This document shows positions 7,552-17,012 of a stretch of DNA of 33,813 bases, piece by piece; positions within the stretch are counted from its first letter, which is position 1, and every line of letters begins with the position of its first letter. The stretch lies in contig CAIZJW010000243.1 of NCBI GenBank assembly GCA_903933385.1, positions 1-33,813 on the forward strand, read 5' to 3'. The notes beneath the pieces were generated by a model. That model was not told the origin of the DNA, searched no databases, and worked only from the letters and a program-made list of their open reading frames with translations. The DNA is from an uncultured Silvanigrella sp. GTDB taxonomy: Bacteria; Bdellovibrionota_B; Oligoflexia; Silvanigrellales; Silvanigrellaceae. The translations under genes and the position numbers were made by a program.

Positions 7552-8661
7552 TCAGGGGCTTTGAATATTTTCAATCCAGGCTGAGGGCGCAATGCCCGTG
7601 TGTGCGCTTTTGAGCATGATGGAAACAGGAGCTTTGAATTGAAAACGCTGTTCGAATCCGGCTCTGCGCGGGCCCGAGAATACCATTTTGCCACCGTCGG
7701 CACCGGTCACTTCAATCAATGAGTCTATCCCGTTGTGCGCAGTAAAGGAAATTGTTTCTGAGTTGTCGCGCGCTTCGAGTGTCGCAATTTTCATGGAAAT
7801 TTTTTCGTAAAATCCAGTATTGAAAACCTCGCTCGAAAATCCACCAATGCGAAGATGGTTGGGGTGCACATTCTCGGAGTTAATGATCCGAATGAGGTCG
7901 AGGTCGGAAATGGTTTTTGCGTAGTTTACGGATTTGAGCTTGGCCGATGAGTCACTCGCAGATTCAAATGCGGGTATAACGCTCGAACCTTGGTGAATTG
8001 CGAGTAATGCTTTGGTTGTTGCATCTATAATTGGTGATCCGTCGCTAAATTCACTCATGAGACAATCGTGGATTGCCGTGTCTGGGGTTTTTGGTTGTCC
8101 GAAAATGTTAGTGATAGGCCCTGTGACCAATCGGCATGAATTCGTGAATTCACCATTCACGCGTCCCGAACGCAATTGAACATTGAGGCCATGAACCTCT
8201 TGGGTAGCCAATTGTTCAATGGACTCTTTACCGCTTGTGAGGGAGAATTTTGCCTGCGGCGCGTTGTCGACCAAAAAGATCGCGAGGTCTGTTGAAATTT
8301 CATTGCCTCGATAAAGTGATTCGCTTGCGTTGCTAAAGACCACCTTTTTGCAATTGGAAACCATTTGAGAGTTGGCCCAACGCACCTTGGCTCCGTTGCA
8401 GTCTAAGGCTCCAAGGAAACAGTGGCCAGATGTGGCCATATAGCCATCGCCCAGATGAAATGCAGTGCAGCGCAAGGCTCTGTTTTTTTCCTCGAATGGG
8501 TACACATCGAGGATCGCAACCGCTGAACTTACGCCCGCCTGTTGGTTTGAGGTGTCGCTTGCGTTTCTTCGTCGCGAGGCAGCAGAAGCTTCCGCCGTTG
8601 CGAACAGGGCAGTCGCGCAGAGAATATTTCTGAGGGTTGCTTTCCGGAGTACATCTCTCAT
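7552..8661 (-). CDS. Exported trypsin-fold protein with Asp at the nucleophile position, 369 aa
   Basis: The ATG at 8661 overlaps the preceding TGA (ATGA) and begins a good signal peptide (cleavage near residue 28, after AEASA). An in-frame codon at 8682 would spoil it. The first ~230 residues fit a chymotrypsin-like serine protease: strand CTAFHLGDGYMATSGHC with His80, and STDLAIF with Asp125. At the third site, where GDSGGP or GNSGSP is expected, it reads FSDGSPI, which puts Asp207 in the Ser position and Ser206 one residue before. It may be a catalytically dead homologue or one using a shifted serine. The last ~120 residues are a separate beta-rich domain of unknown type. It is coupled to the SGNH-like gene upstream, which suggests the two exported proteins act together. 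Target is unknown. Confidence 0.8.
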   Translation of the reverse strand: MRDVLRKATLRNILCATALFATAEASAASRRRNASDTSNQQAGVSSAVAILDVYPFEEKNRALRCTAFHLGDGYMATSGHCFLGALDCNGAKVRWANSQMVSNCKKVVFSNASESLYRGNEISTDLAIFLVDNAPQAKFSLTSGKESIEQLATQEVHGLNVQLRSGRVNGEFTNSCRLVTGPITNIFGQPKTPDTAIHDCLMSEFSDGSPIIDATTKALLAIHQGSSVIPAFESASDSSAKLKSVNYAKTISDLDLIRIINSENVHPNHLRIGGFSSEVFNTGFYEKISMKIATLEARDNSETISFTAHNGIDSLIEVTGADGGKMVFSGPRRAGFEQRFQFKAPVSIMLKSAHTGIAPSAWIENIQSP

Positions 8662-10403
8662 TGAGCACCTACACTTTGGCACACCGCTTTGTTTATCATG
8701 CCTGCCATTTGTCTCGCACCAAAAACTGAGGGGTGCATGATTTCGGGTTTGAGAAAATAGGGGAAATTCTCAAAAAATTTATCCACATTCACAAGATGGG
8801 TGTTATTGTTTTGCAAGCCTGTGAACGCACGTATTCCCCTATTTTCGTATTGCATGCCCTTTTCTAGAGATTCCATGAACAATGGAAGATCCTTTATGGC
8901 CTTCATAACAATCCAATTGGCAAGCGATGAAATCAAAGGCGATTGTTTCTTTGTCCGCATCGTTGCATCATCTTGTGACACCTTTGTTGATGATAACCCA
9001 ACCAGTAATCCCTTTTCGGTGAGGGCATTATTTAACTGTTTTTCATATTCTTCATATGCATCGCGAGCAGCCTCTACCTCGCTCGCAGAAAAGTAGGTGT
9101 CCAATTCTTCATCATAAAATCCACCTATGCGCTCTATTCTGTTTGATGCGAGTGTTCCCAAGGAATGCTGAGACGTCCACCCGGGTTCAACTGCACTCAG
9201 CTGCGCATGAGGGTTCTCGGAATATGAAATGCGGCGCAGCCAAACAGCCAGTTGCCCAGCAAAATTTAGGCCTGTGATGGTTTCGAAATACTGTCCAAAC
9301 ACCGCCGCTAAAATTGGTTCATATTTTTTCTGAGCAAAAACTTGAAGTGGATTGTTCGCCAAGCGACCAAAGAGGATTGGGATGGCTGGTCCGTATTGGT
9401 TTTCTTGGGAGATTCCTTCGAGAACTTTGTAGAAATCTTCAGAAACATTGAAACGGCGAGTTTCGTTGAAAGTGACGCCATTCTTTTCAGTCAATGCCAA
9501 AAAGTTAAGCACCGTTCTCGTAATAAGACTTCTAGGCTTCGACTCTCTCATATAGGCCAGAGCATGTGAGACTGAATCCCAAAAGAGAGCATCGATGGCC
9601 ATGATCATGCTTGGATTTAATTGCTTGATATATTTAACCGCTTCCTCAACCGCTTTTCTTCTCAGCGCCTGATTCGACCACTTCGATTTTTGCAGTGGAA
9701 CAATAATCTCTGGGCTCACGTATGCCGCGAAGAAGTCATGCATGCGCCCACCATCGAGAGCAAGATCTATCACTCGAGGTGCATTTGGATCTTGTGCTGC
9801 TTTGGTTTGAAAGGTCTGATAAACAATACCCTTTCTAGCTGACTTGCGTGGGCCGCTTAAATCAGTGACCTTTTCAATTCCCCCGACCAATGAAATTGAA
9901 TCGCCGTAGCTTGTATTCGTCTGCAGCCATTTTGAGAAATCGTGGTCAGTCAAATGCGCAGTGTCGCGGCTTGGATCATAAATCCATTCTCCCGTGTAGC
10001 CATCTCGCTTCAATGACCACGAAGGCACAAGGCCTTTCGGTCTGTTGCGGGCATCGTTTTCCAGAATGGCAATTTTCTCCGCCGAACCATAGCCGGTTTT
10101 TTTCCATTGGACTTCGGAGAGGAAGTGGACGAGGTAGTTTCTTCTGAACCATAAGTTGTCGCCCGTGAGGTCGGCGTATGCCCGCAAATTGTCGTTTTGG
10201 TCACAGCCTATACAGCCATGTGTGTAGCTCGCGCCAACGTTCATGAGTTTAGAGTAGTATTTAACTTGGTCATCCGCACTTAACTTCGGAAAACAGAATT
10301 GAGATGCATCTTTTGTGAACCTCTGCGAAGAAGGTTCATTTGCCGATGCATTGCCAATGACAGTACTTGCTATCAACAAGCTGAGTCCGAAGCGTGCCAC
10401 CAT
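8658..10403 (-). CDS. Exported protein, tentatively SGNH-hydrolase-like, 581 aa
   Basis: The ATG at 10403 follows a GGGGTGG ribosome site and begins a signal peptide (cleavage near residue 21, after NASA). Near residue 55 the motif NVGASYTHGC resembles block I of SGNH/GDSL hydrolases (G-x-S-x-x-x-G), followed by a C-x-x-C pair (CIGC). Further on, a strand reading MIMAIDALFWDS resembles segments I associate with that family. The other SGNH blocks (GxND, DxxH) were not found with confidence, so the assignment is tentative. If right, it would be an ester or lipid hydrolase acting in the periplasm or outside. The C-terminal ~150 residues are charged and probably helical. It lies 71 bases after addA on the same strand and overlaps the trypsin-fold gene by ATGA. 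Confidence 0.7.
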   Translation of the reverse strand: MVARFGLSLLIASTVIGNASANEPSSQRFTKDASQFCFPKLSADDQVKYYSKLMNVGASYTHGCIGCDQNDNLRAYADLTGDNLWFRRNYLVHFLSEVQWKKTGYGSAEKIAILENDARNRPKGLVPSWSLKRDGYTGEWIYDPSRDTAHLTDHDFSKWLQTNTSYGDSISLVGGIEKVTDLSGPRKSARKGIVYQTFQTKAAQDPNAPRVIDLALDGGRMHDFFAAYVSPEIIVPLQKSKWSNQALRRKAVEEAVKYIKQLNPSMIMAIDALFWDSVSHALAYMRESKPRSLITRTVLNFLALTEKNGVTFNETRRFNVSEDFYKVLEGISQENQYGPAIPILFGRLANNPLQVFAQKKYEPILAAVFGQYFETITGLNFAGQLAVWLRRISYSENPHAQLSAVEPGWTSQHSLGTLASNRIERIGGFYDEELDTYFSASEVEAARDAYEEYEKQLNNALTEKGLLVGLSSTKVSQDDATMRTKKQSPLISSLANWIVMKAIKDLPLFMESLEKGMQYENRGIRAFTGLQNNNTHLVNVDKFFENFPYFLKPEIMHPSVFGARQMAGMINKAVCQSVGAQ

Positions 10404-10417
10404 TTACCACCCCATCC

Positions 10418-10437
10418 GTGGGTCGTGTCTCACCCAC
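10418..10437. repeat. Short inverted repeat in the leader of the SGNH-like gene
   Basis: GTGGGT and ACCCAC form a perfect six-base stem with an eight-base loop, just upstream of the ribosome site of the gene starting at 10403. No T run follows, so it is not a standard terminator for addA. It could influence translation of the next gene or be chance. Confidence 0.25.
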
Positions 10438-10474
10438 AATTATCGGTCTGGTGATGTTTCGGACAAAGATGGAA

Positions 10475-13400
10475 TTATTCAGCACTGACAAAAAGAAGTG
10501 ACGTGTTTTTGTCGACAACAACAAGACACCCTGCAAAGAGTGGATCGAGGTCGGCTAAATTTGCCGACGTGTAGTAAAGAATGCCTAGGAGAGGTTTGTC
10601 GGATCCTGCAAAAAGTGTTCCGTCAGTCAGTGCACCAACAAGAAGTTGAGGCTGAGAAGCCAGAATGTGTTTCACCCAACGAAGATACTGCCTCATCTGT
10701 TCAAGGTGCTTTGGGTCGGGTTGACCTGTTTTGAAGTCAATCACAAGATGCAGATTTGGTTCATTTGCAATTTTTGTTTGTAGTGTCTTTTCCAATGTAA
10801 ATTGAGCTGTTTGATTTTCCCCGACACAATAAGCATCCCAAAGCTTTTTAGGCCATTTTGATGCTGGCACAACACAATAAAGATCAAGAATTCGGCGCTG
10901 TGAGCGTTGCAGACCGCTTGCTATGTCTGCCAACGAGGGAGTGACATCAAATGCTCCCCACATCTCTAGTTCATGCTCGCGCACAAGCGCGCTCGAAAGA
11001 AGTTTGGAAAGAAAGTTTTTTTCGGTTGGCAACGATGCTCCGCCGTGCTCCATGAGAGCGTGAAACCTCAACCCTTGTTCACTTGCTGAAAGCTTCTCTT
11101 GCAACTCAGAGGGGCCTGCCTCAGGCACAGATTCCTTTGTCTGCACTGAGCTGATTGATTTTTCCACGCCGTGAACAAGCGGAGTGATTTCGGGAATGGC
11201 TGGCTTTTGCCAGGGGGAGAGGAGCGCCTTTTGGTGGCGCGCTTCTGCCCAGATATCTTGCCAATTATTTTCGAGTTCGGGGGGCTTCTGATTGTTCTCA
11301 GAAATTGGCTTCACGGGCAACGATTGACTCATTTCATGCAACCAATCAGGGCCATAGTCGCGCGCCGCGAGAATTCCCTTCCAATCTTGGTTCCGGAGAG
11401 CAGCATCAACTGTGTGTCCGAGCCAAGGTGTTTTGGGTTTGCTTCCTCTTTTGTTTGCTTTTCGTAAATCAAAAAACGTATCAGCAAAGCATCCAAAAAC
11501 GGTCGATTCGAGCCCATTGAGTTTCAATTGAACGGGGTCGAATTCATCGCCTTCCTTCAGAGCAGCGAGTTTGTCGCGGAGATTTTTTTGCACTCGCCCT
11601 GTCACAGCAGGTGAAACCAAAACGAGCATTTCCCGGGCTCTTGTATAAGCAGTGTAAAAAACCCTTTGCCGCTCATAGTCTTGCTCCAGACGATCTTGGA
11701 GATCTGCACTCCAACGAACAATTTGTTCGCCTGAGTTATTCTCAATCTCAATGGAGACGATATCTTCGGGTGGGTTTGGATTGAGAATCCAAGGAAGCAG
11801 TGAAGCAGATTCGGTGTCTTGTGCGAGCCACTTTATTTGTGTCGCATTTTCTCCGCTTTTCATAACAAAATTTTCGGGAGAACGATCGCGTTTGCTGCTC
11901 GGCCAAAAAACGACAATGGGCCACTCGAGACCTTTTGCCCCATGAATCGTACAGACAGTGATAGCATCTTCCGAGGGGTCTGATTCTGCTTCATTCAAGC
12001 GAAGTTGCTTGAGTTTATTTTGAAGGAGTTCATCGGGCCAAACTCCCTGCGAAGTTTCAAGAGACCTGCGTGTCGACCACACTTCCAAGACTTGATGAAG
12101 TGCAAGTGCGACGTTTTCCATTTCAATGTTCATGGCTTTCTGTTGCGCCGCGGCCGGATTTTGAAATCCCCAGCGAAAGACCTGCCACGCCGAGAAAAAA
12201 TGCTGAGTCGCGAGAGCCCGACAGCGAACAAGGTGATCTCTGATTGGTTGCCATGTCTCAGGAGTCGAAGTCGCAATTTTGCCTTCGAGATTCTGACGAG
12301 CTTCATTGTTGGTAACAAAGTTTCCGCCGAGTCGGCCATGACTTGCAGCGGCAATGAGCTCAGAAGCCGCCACATGACTGAATTCAAACCAACCACTCCA
12401 AATGAGTTGGGCAAATTCTTTTGCATTCAACGGTCCGCATAACCATTTTCCAAGCAGCAAACCAATTTCTTCGCAACGGAGACGATATTCTGAATCGTGA
12501 TCGGCTGGTCGACTTGTTTTTGCAACCGAAGGAAGCCCATAGCTCTGCAATTGCAGGTGCGTTTTTACAGCCCATTCGTTTGTTTCACACAAAATCACCA
12601 TGTCTTTCCAGCGGAGCGAACTTTTATCTCTTATGAGCTGCAATTCTTTTGCGATCGCCCAAGTTGTGAAGGCATGCTGATTTGGGGAATTCTCAGGCAA
12701 GGGCAATTCACAGCGTTCTTTGGAAAGAGAAGCACCGAGCAATAGCACCCGCGGCTGCTCCTCATCGGACTTGCTGAGCTCTGAGGCACGGCCAGCATCG
12801 AGTGCTTTTGATGCCACGAATGTTTGCTGCGCTGTGAGGGAGAATGTTGTTCCAAGAAATTGCTCTGGAATTTTGTTGTTTTTATAAGCGAAGCTCATGT
12901 CAGAAAGATAGTTAATCCATGGGAGAAGATCGGGATGTGAACGAAAATTCCTCGTCAGCTCAATGAGTTTCCAAGTTGGATTGTTTTTGAGACGCTGAAA
13001 AACACCGACATGTGCACTTCTGAAGCCATATATACTTTGCTTTGGATCGCCCACAACAACCATTCTTCCACTCCTGGGAGAGAGAAGTGCTGTGAGTATT
13101 TCGTGTTGAAGTTGGTTGGTGTCCTGGTATTCGTCGACAATCAACTCTTTGCATTGCACTGGCAAATGCGGCTCATTTTTTTCATGGAAAAAAGAGCCTT
13201 CATGCAAATGCTCTCTGGCGACAAGGAGGTGGTAGAGAAAAAGCATTCTGTCGCTGTGGGTAACCCGGCCGTGCATGAGGCGCTTATGGAATTGTGTTCT
13301 CGCAAGATTTTGCAAGCCATTGAGAACTGAAAGTGATGCTGGATGAATTTTCTCCAAAGCAAAATGCAGCGGTGGCGCATCGTCTCGGAGTAGGTTTTCA

Positions 13401-14065
13401 TGAAGCATGGCAGCGGTAATTCTCTCGAGGCCTCTATAACGCTCCGATGTTGTCCCACCCGTGTGGAAGGATTTGCTCTCAAATGCTCCAGCAAGGATGA
13501 AGTCAAGCAATGACACTTCTTCGGATGGATTGCTTGCGTTCTTCTCAATGAAATTGAGTACCAGCTCCGAAAGTTCGGGTCTTAGCTCTTCCTCCGAAAC
13601 CAGCGTGAGAGTGGGCGGAAAACGCTGGCTTGCGAGACCCCACTCTGCAAGCACAGCTTCCGATAATTGGCTTCGCTTTTCTTCCCACCACAGCGGAAAG
13701 AGATTGTTTGTAAGCTGCATGAAGAGGCTATCGATGGTGGAGATGTGAAGTCTCCCGAGCACTTTTTCAAGACTTTCATCGCTCAAGTTCGATGACTTAA
13801 ATCGTTTTTCAACTCTTCGGCGAAGCTCTTCGTCAGCAGCTCGCGAGAAAGTCACTAAAATGAGTTCCTGAGGCTCAAGCCGGTAGGCGGTAGGTGCCGC
13901 GTTGAGTAGCCAATGAACTCTTTCTGTGAGGAGGGTTGTTTTTCCAGCGCCTGCTCCCGCTTCGATAACGAGATTTCTAGGGGCTTTCGTTGGATCCTCG
14001 CTTGAAGGCGTGGATGAAGGAAAAAAGACCGCCTCAGATTGCTCAGGACTCAGTTTTGTTTCCAT
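10475..14065 (-). CDS. addA: AddA-type helicase-nuclease subunit (UvrD/RecB family), 1196 aa
   Basis: AddAB processes double-strand DNA ends for recombinational repair. This subunit is a superfamily 1A helicase: Q-motif LSPEQSEAV, Walker A AGAGAGKTT (residues 36-44), motif Ia LVTFSRAA, DEYQDT (motif II), GDPKQSIYGFR (motif III), and CTIHGAKGLEW and VFYTAYTRA motifs towards the C-terminus of the motor. The C-terminal domain ends in a PD-(D/E)XK-like VIDFKTG (Asp1110, Lys1112). The usual earlier Asp, 13 residues before, is Thr1097, so this nuclease site may be altered. The length matches AddA. The ATG at 14065 shares one base with the addB stop (TAATG), which fits co-translation of two subunits of one complex. 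Confidence 0.93.
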   Translation of the reverse strand: METKLSPEQSEAVFFPSSTPSSEDPTKAPRNLVIEAGAGAGKTTLLTERVHWLLNAAPTAYRLEPQELILVTFSRAADEELRRRVEKRFKSSNLSDESLEKVLGRLHISTIDSLFMQLTNNLFPLWWEEKRSQLSEAVLAEWGLASQRFPPTLTLVSEEELRPELSELVLNFIEKNASNPSEEVSLLDFILAGAFESKSFHTGGTTSERYRGLERITAAMLHENLLRDDAPPLHFALEKIHPASLSVLNGLQNLARTQFHKRLMHGRVTHSDRMLFLYHLLVAREHLHEGSFFHEKNEPHLPVQCKELIVDEYQDTNQLQHEILTALLSPRSGRMVVVGDPKQSIYGFRSAHVGVFQRLKNNPTWKLIELTRNFRSHPDLLPWINYLSDMSFAYKNNKIPEQFLGTTFSLTAQQTFVASKALDAGRASELSKSDEEQPRVLLLGASLSKERCELPLPENSPNQHAFTTWAIAKELQLIRDKSSLRWKDMVILCETNEWAVKTHLQLQSYGLPSVAKTSRPADHDSEYRLRCEEIGLLLGKWLCGPLNAKEFAQLIWSGWFEFSHVAASELIAAASHGRLGGNFVTNNEARQNLEGKIATSTPETWQPIRDHLVRCRALATQHFFSAWQVFRWGFQNPAAAQQKAMNIEMENVALALHQVLEVWSTRRSLETSQGVWPDELLQNKLKQLRLNEAESDPSEDAITVCTIHGAKGLEWPIVVFWPSSKRDRSPENFVMKSGENATQIKWLAQDTESASLLPWILNPNPPEDIVSIEIENNSGEQIVRWSADLQDRLEQDYERQRVFYTAYTRAREMLVLVSPAVTGRVQKNLRDKLAALKEGDEFDPVQLKLNGLESTVFGCFADTFFDLRKANKRGSKPKTPWLGHTVDAALRNQDWKGILAARDYGPDWLHEMSQSLPVKPISENNQKPPELENNWQDIWAEARHQKALLSPWQKPAIPEITPLVHGVEKSISSVQTKESVPEAGPSELQEKLSASEQGLRFHALMEHGGASLPTEKNFLSKLLSSALVREHELEMWGAFDVTPSLADIASGLQRSQRRILDLYCVVPASKWPKKLWDAYCVGENQTAQFTLEKTLQTKIANEPNLHLVIDFKTGQPDPKHLEQMRQYLRWVKHILASQPQLLVGALTDGTLFAGSDKPLLGILYYTSANLADLDPLFAGCLVVVDKNTSLLFVSAE

Positions 14066-17007
14066 TACGCCTGCGCCCCTCCATCAACTCTTTGAGCTGT
14101 TGGACAAAAAGTCCTTAATGAGCATGTTTTACATGTTTCTTTCAGCAGTGGACGGGCCGAGAATATTCCTGCAGTGAGATTCCTCGCGTATTCAATATAT
14201 TCTGATTCAATGAGTTGAAATGAGTCGCTGTCTTTTTTTAGCGGGGTATCGAACTCATAGGTCAGCTCTGGACTCCGACTCAAATCGAGTGTCTTGAGGC
14301 GCAAAAGCGTAAAAGCGCGCACCCCACGTGTCGCGTTGTCATCATTTTCTGCTTGATGGCGAGCCCATGCGAGACTGTATATTGCTCCTTGGACGCTCAA
14401 TTTGTTTGTTGTGTTGAGTTGCGAGGGGCGCAGCACAAGAACAGGATCGTTTTTAGGAACTTTTGATGTTTTATAATCAATGATTTTATCGCCTGTCGGA
14501 TGCGTATCGATCCTATCAATACGCCCCGCGAGTGTAAGAGATTCAGTGAGTTCATAAGAGACGGGTTGTTCGAGAAATGCTGCCCGCGCGCGCCCTGTGA
14601 TTGTCGTTTGTGATGAATTTATGTTTTCTTCTCTTTCGAGAAGTAGGAGCTCACTTTGTAGGAGCTTTTTCATCGAGCGTCGCACGCCTTCGCGTGTGAG
14701 CTGCGTTTGTAGAATGTTATCTGTAGCTTTTTTTTCGCTCACTGCTCCAGGGGCTTTTGAAAGTTTCTCGCCAAAGAGTGTTGCACGTATGTCAGAAATC
14801 ATGGGCAGCGCATGATTCATTTGCGTCGGATTCAATTCGCATTTTTCTATTGTTTCAAGAAGTTTGGCTGCCCAAGTGTCTGGGTGGGTTGAAACAAAAG
14901 CATCAGATGAAATAAAATCTTCGTCTATCCTAGTTATCAATTGCTGCCAGAGTGCATCATTACAATTTCTGGAGTCATCAAAAAGTGAAAGATGTCTCAC
15001 AGAGCGTAAAAATGTCTCCGCCAAGGTATGGGCCCTGTGTCCAAGTTCTAAGCGATTTGGCTGCAACGCTGGATGTGAGTCGGTGTCAGCTTTGTGCAAA
15101 TTCAGCCAGTAGAACTTAAGAGGGCATTCGACGTAATCTTCAAATGCCGTGACGGCAACAATCGTTTTTGAAGTTGCGGGTTGTTTTGTCAGCAGGCGAG
15201 TCCATTGTCTATCTTCTATTGAACTTCCATTGCCTAACCAGCTCTCAAAGGATGTTGTTTTTTCTCCTGCGTTGATGCGAGTGTTCCAGAGCAAAGGTGG
15301 CAAGCACCACGGTTTCGTGTACTCGGGGAAGTTTTCAACGTCTTTTATGTTTTTTACGAGAAATCTGATTTTTTCCGGACGAGCGAGGAAGGATTGCCAA
15401 TAGCCTCGGTATGCTTGCTCCGATGCAATCGGATCAAGTGCGATTTGTTTGCTCCGAAGATGGTGAAAAACCGCATTCAAAATGCGTAAATGAAAACTAG
15501 GAGTCGTTGTTGAGTGTGGCACTCCAACAACACAATACTCTTTCACATGCGAGAGTCCCGGCAAAAGTGAAAGTGCTGGAGGCAATTGTGAAACGCTCCC
15601 GAGATCTCCAACATTGAATGTTTCACTGTCGAAAAAACGATGTAAAAGAAGTTCGAAGGTGATGCCGTGGCGGCGGAGTGAGGGGCTCAACTCATATTGG
15701 TTTAAAGCTTCTTGGATGACAGAATTGAACTTCTCAAGGCGCTGCCAGTCTTTCTTAAAATCGTCATGCAATGATGCAACCCGTTCTGCGGCAGGGTTGA
15801 TCCATTCGGTCGAATTTACGTTTATTTTTTCTGCGCTTTCGGACCCGCTCTGCTGAGACGGCGTGTTTGCTAAATGCAATGCGAAGTCTGCGGGTGTCAG
15901 CGCATGGATTCCTGAACCATCGGAACGTGAAATGTTCCACAATCGGGAGTTTATGTCGCCTAATAGGAATTGTGTTTGTCCCTGCGAATTTTTTTCGAGG
16001 GTTTCAAGATGGTATTCAAGCGCAGCCTGTGAACGCAGAACGTGAATTTCGGCCGAAGGCGTCTCTGGTACGAGCGTGTTCGTGGGTATGATTGTCCTTG
16101 CCCACCATGTGCTATTTGATGTCTTTTGCACCTCTGTAGATGCAAACATTTCTCGTGATTCAAACAGCACATCGCGCAGTGCATCAATCCAGTGGGCTTG
16201 GAAGTTACCTGGTCGATACGTGTGCGTGCTTTTCGATTTTTCTTCATCGCGGCAATATTCAGGTGCAGCAACCCAGAGCATAGGCTGGGAAAGAAATTTT
16301 TGTGGAAGAAGAAATTTTTCGAACCCCTCCGATTTTTCGAGAGAGCAGCTTAGATTTTTCTTGAAGATAGGAACCCAATAATCGCCCACGAACGACTGTA
16401 ATCTGCAAAAATGCGAGTTCATTTTCTGCAGCAACTGGTAGGCAACACAAATGGTTCTCAGTGATATGTCGGGGATGTCGGTAAGGTTCTTCAAGGACGT
16501 GCTCATTTTCTGCACTTCGAGAAGCACGGATAGGAAGCTTTCGTCGCGAGGCAACTCGGTATCTGCGAGTGTGAGAATCTGTTTTGCCAGCGGTGCTACG
16601 TCGCTTCCCGCATAACCGAGCTGTAGGAGCAGCAGGCGCGTCATGCGCTCTTGCTCAACCACATCGAGAAATGGGCTGCGCAACATTCGAAATATTTCGC
16701 TCCCAAGCTGTTCCTGAGAGTTGTGCGAGAGCGTTAAGGCAAAGTTGCGAACGAGAGTGTCGGGGGTGTACAAACTGACACCCGTCCATGCTTGAAAATC
16801 GGCTTCAGGATTTCGCTCTGAATGGAGCTTTTTAAGAAGGCTAAAGATCTGGGTTCGAATGAAAAGGAGGTCTTCTTTTCTTTCGCAAACAATATTCCAG
16901 CGCTGTGGCTTTCGCTCCTCGAGGCCATTCATAAGTTCCCGCGCAAGGCTTTCGTACACTGAATGCTCAGCGAGCAAAAAGCCTTGCGCGACGAACGTCT
17001 GAATCAT
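14065..17007 (-). CDS. addB: AddB-type nuclease subunit, 980 aa
   Basis: This is the partner of AddA in end resection. The N-terminal two thirds is an inactivated helicase-like region with no Walker A motif, as in many AddB proteins outside Firmicutes. The C-terminal PD-(D/E)XK nuclease is complete: GRIDRID with Asp831, then IIDYKT with Asp844 and Lys846 at the expected 13-residue spacing. It is framed by four cysteines that bind an iron-sulfur cluster in this family (Cys628 in VECPLKF, then Cys959, Cys962 and Cys968 in CKTCSLRTFC). The gene starts five bases after the fadD stop and ends one base into addA, so all three probably share a transcript. Its ribosome site is weak and lies inside fadD. 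Confidence 0.92.
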   Translation of the reverse strand: MIQTFVAQGFLLAEHSVYESLARELMNGLEERKPQRWNIVCERKEDLLFIRTQIFSLLKKLHSERNPEADFQAWTGVSLYTPDTLVRNFALTLSHNSQEQLGSEIFRMLRSPFLDVVEQERMTRLLLLQLGYAGSDVAPLAKQILTLADTELPRDESFLSVLLEVQKMSTSLKNLTDIPDISLRTICVAYQLLQKMNSHFCRLQSFVGDYWVPIFKKNLSCSLEKSEGFEKFLLPQKFLSQPMLWVAAPEYCRDEEKSKSTHTYRPGNFQAHWIDALRDVLFESREMFASTEVQKTSNSTWWARTIIPTNTLVPETPSAEIHVLRSQAALEYHLETLEKNSQGQTQFLLGDINSRLWNISRSDGSGIHALTPADFALHLANTPSQQSGSESAEKINVNSTEWINPAAERVASLHDDFKKDWQRLEKFNSVIQEALNQYELSPSLRRHGITFELLLHRFFDSETFNVGDLGSVSQLPPALSLLPGLSHVKEYCVVGVPHSTTTPSFHLRILNAVFHHLRSKQIALDPIASEQAYRGYWQSFLARPEKIRFLVKNIKDVENFPEYTKPWCLPPLLWNTRINAGEKTTSFESWLGNGSSIEDRQWTRLLTKQPATSKTIVAVTAFEDYVECPLKFYWLNLHKADTDSHPALQPNRLELGHRAHTLAETFLRSVRHLSLFDDSRNCNDALWQQLITRIDEDFISSDAFVSTHPDTWAAKLLETIEKCELNPTQMNHALPMISDIRATLFGEKLSKAPGAVSEKKATDNILQTQLTREGVRRSMKKLLQSELLLLEREENINSSQTTITGRARAAFLEQPVSYELTESLTLAGRIDRIDTHPTGDKIIDYKTSKVPKNDPVLVLRPSQLNTTNKLSVQGAIYSLAWARHQAENDDNATRGVRAFTLLRLKTLDLSRSPELTYEFDTPLKKDSDSFQLIESEYIEYARNLTAGIFSARPLLKETCKTCSLRTFCPTAQRVDGGAQA

Positions 17008-17012
17008 GATAT

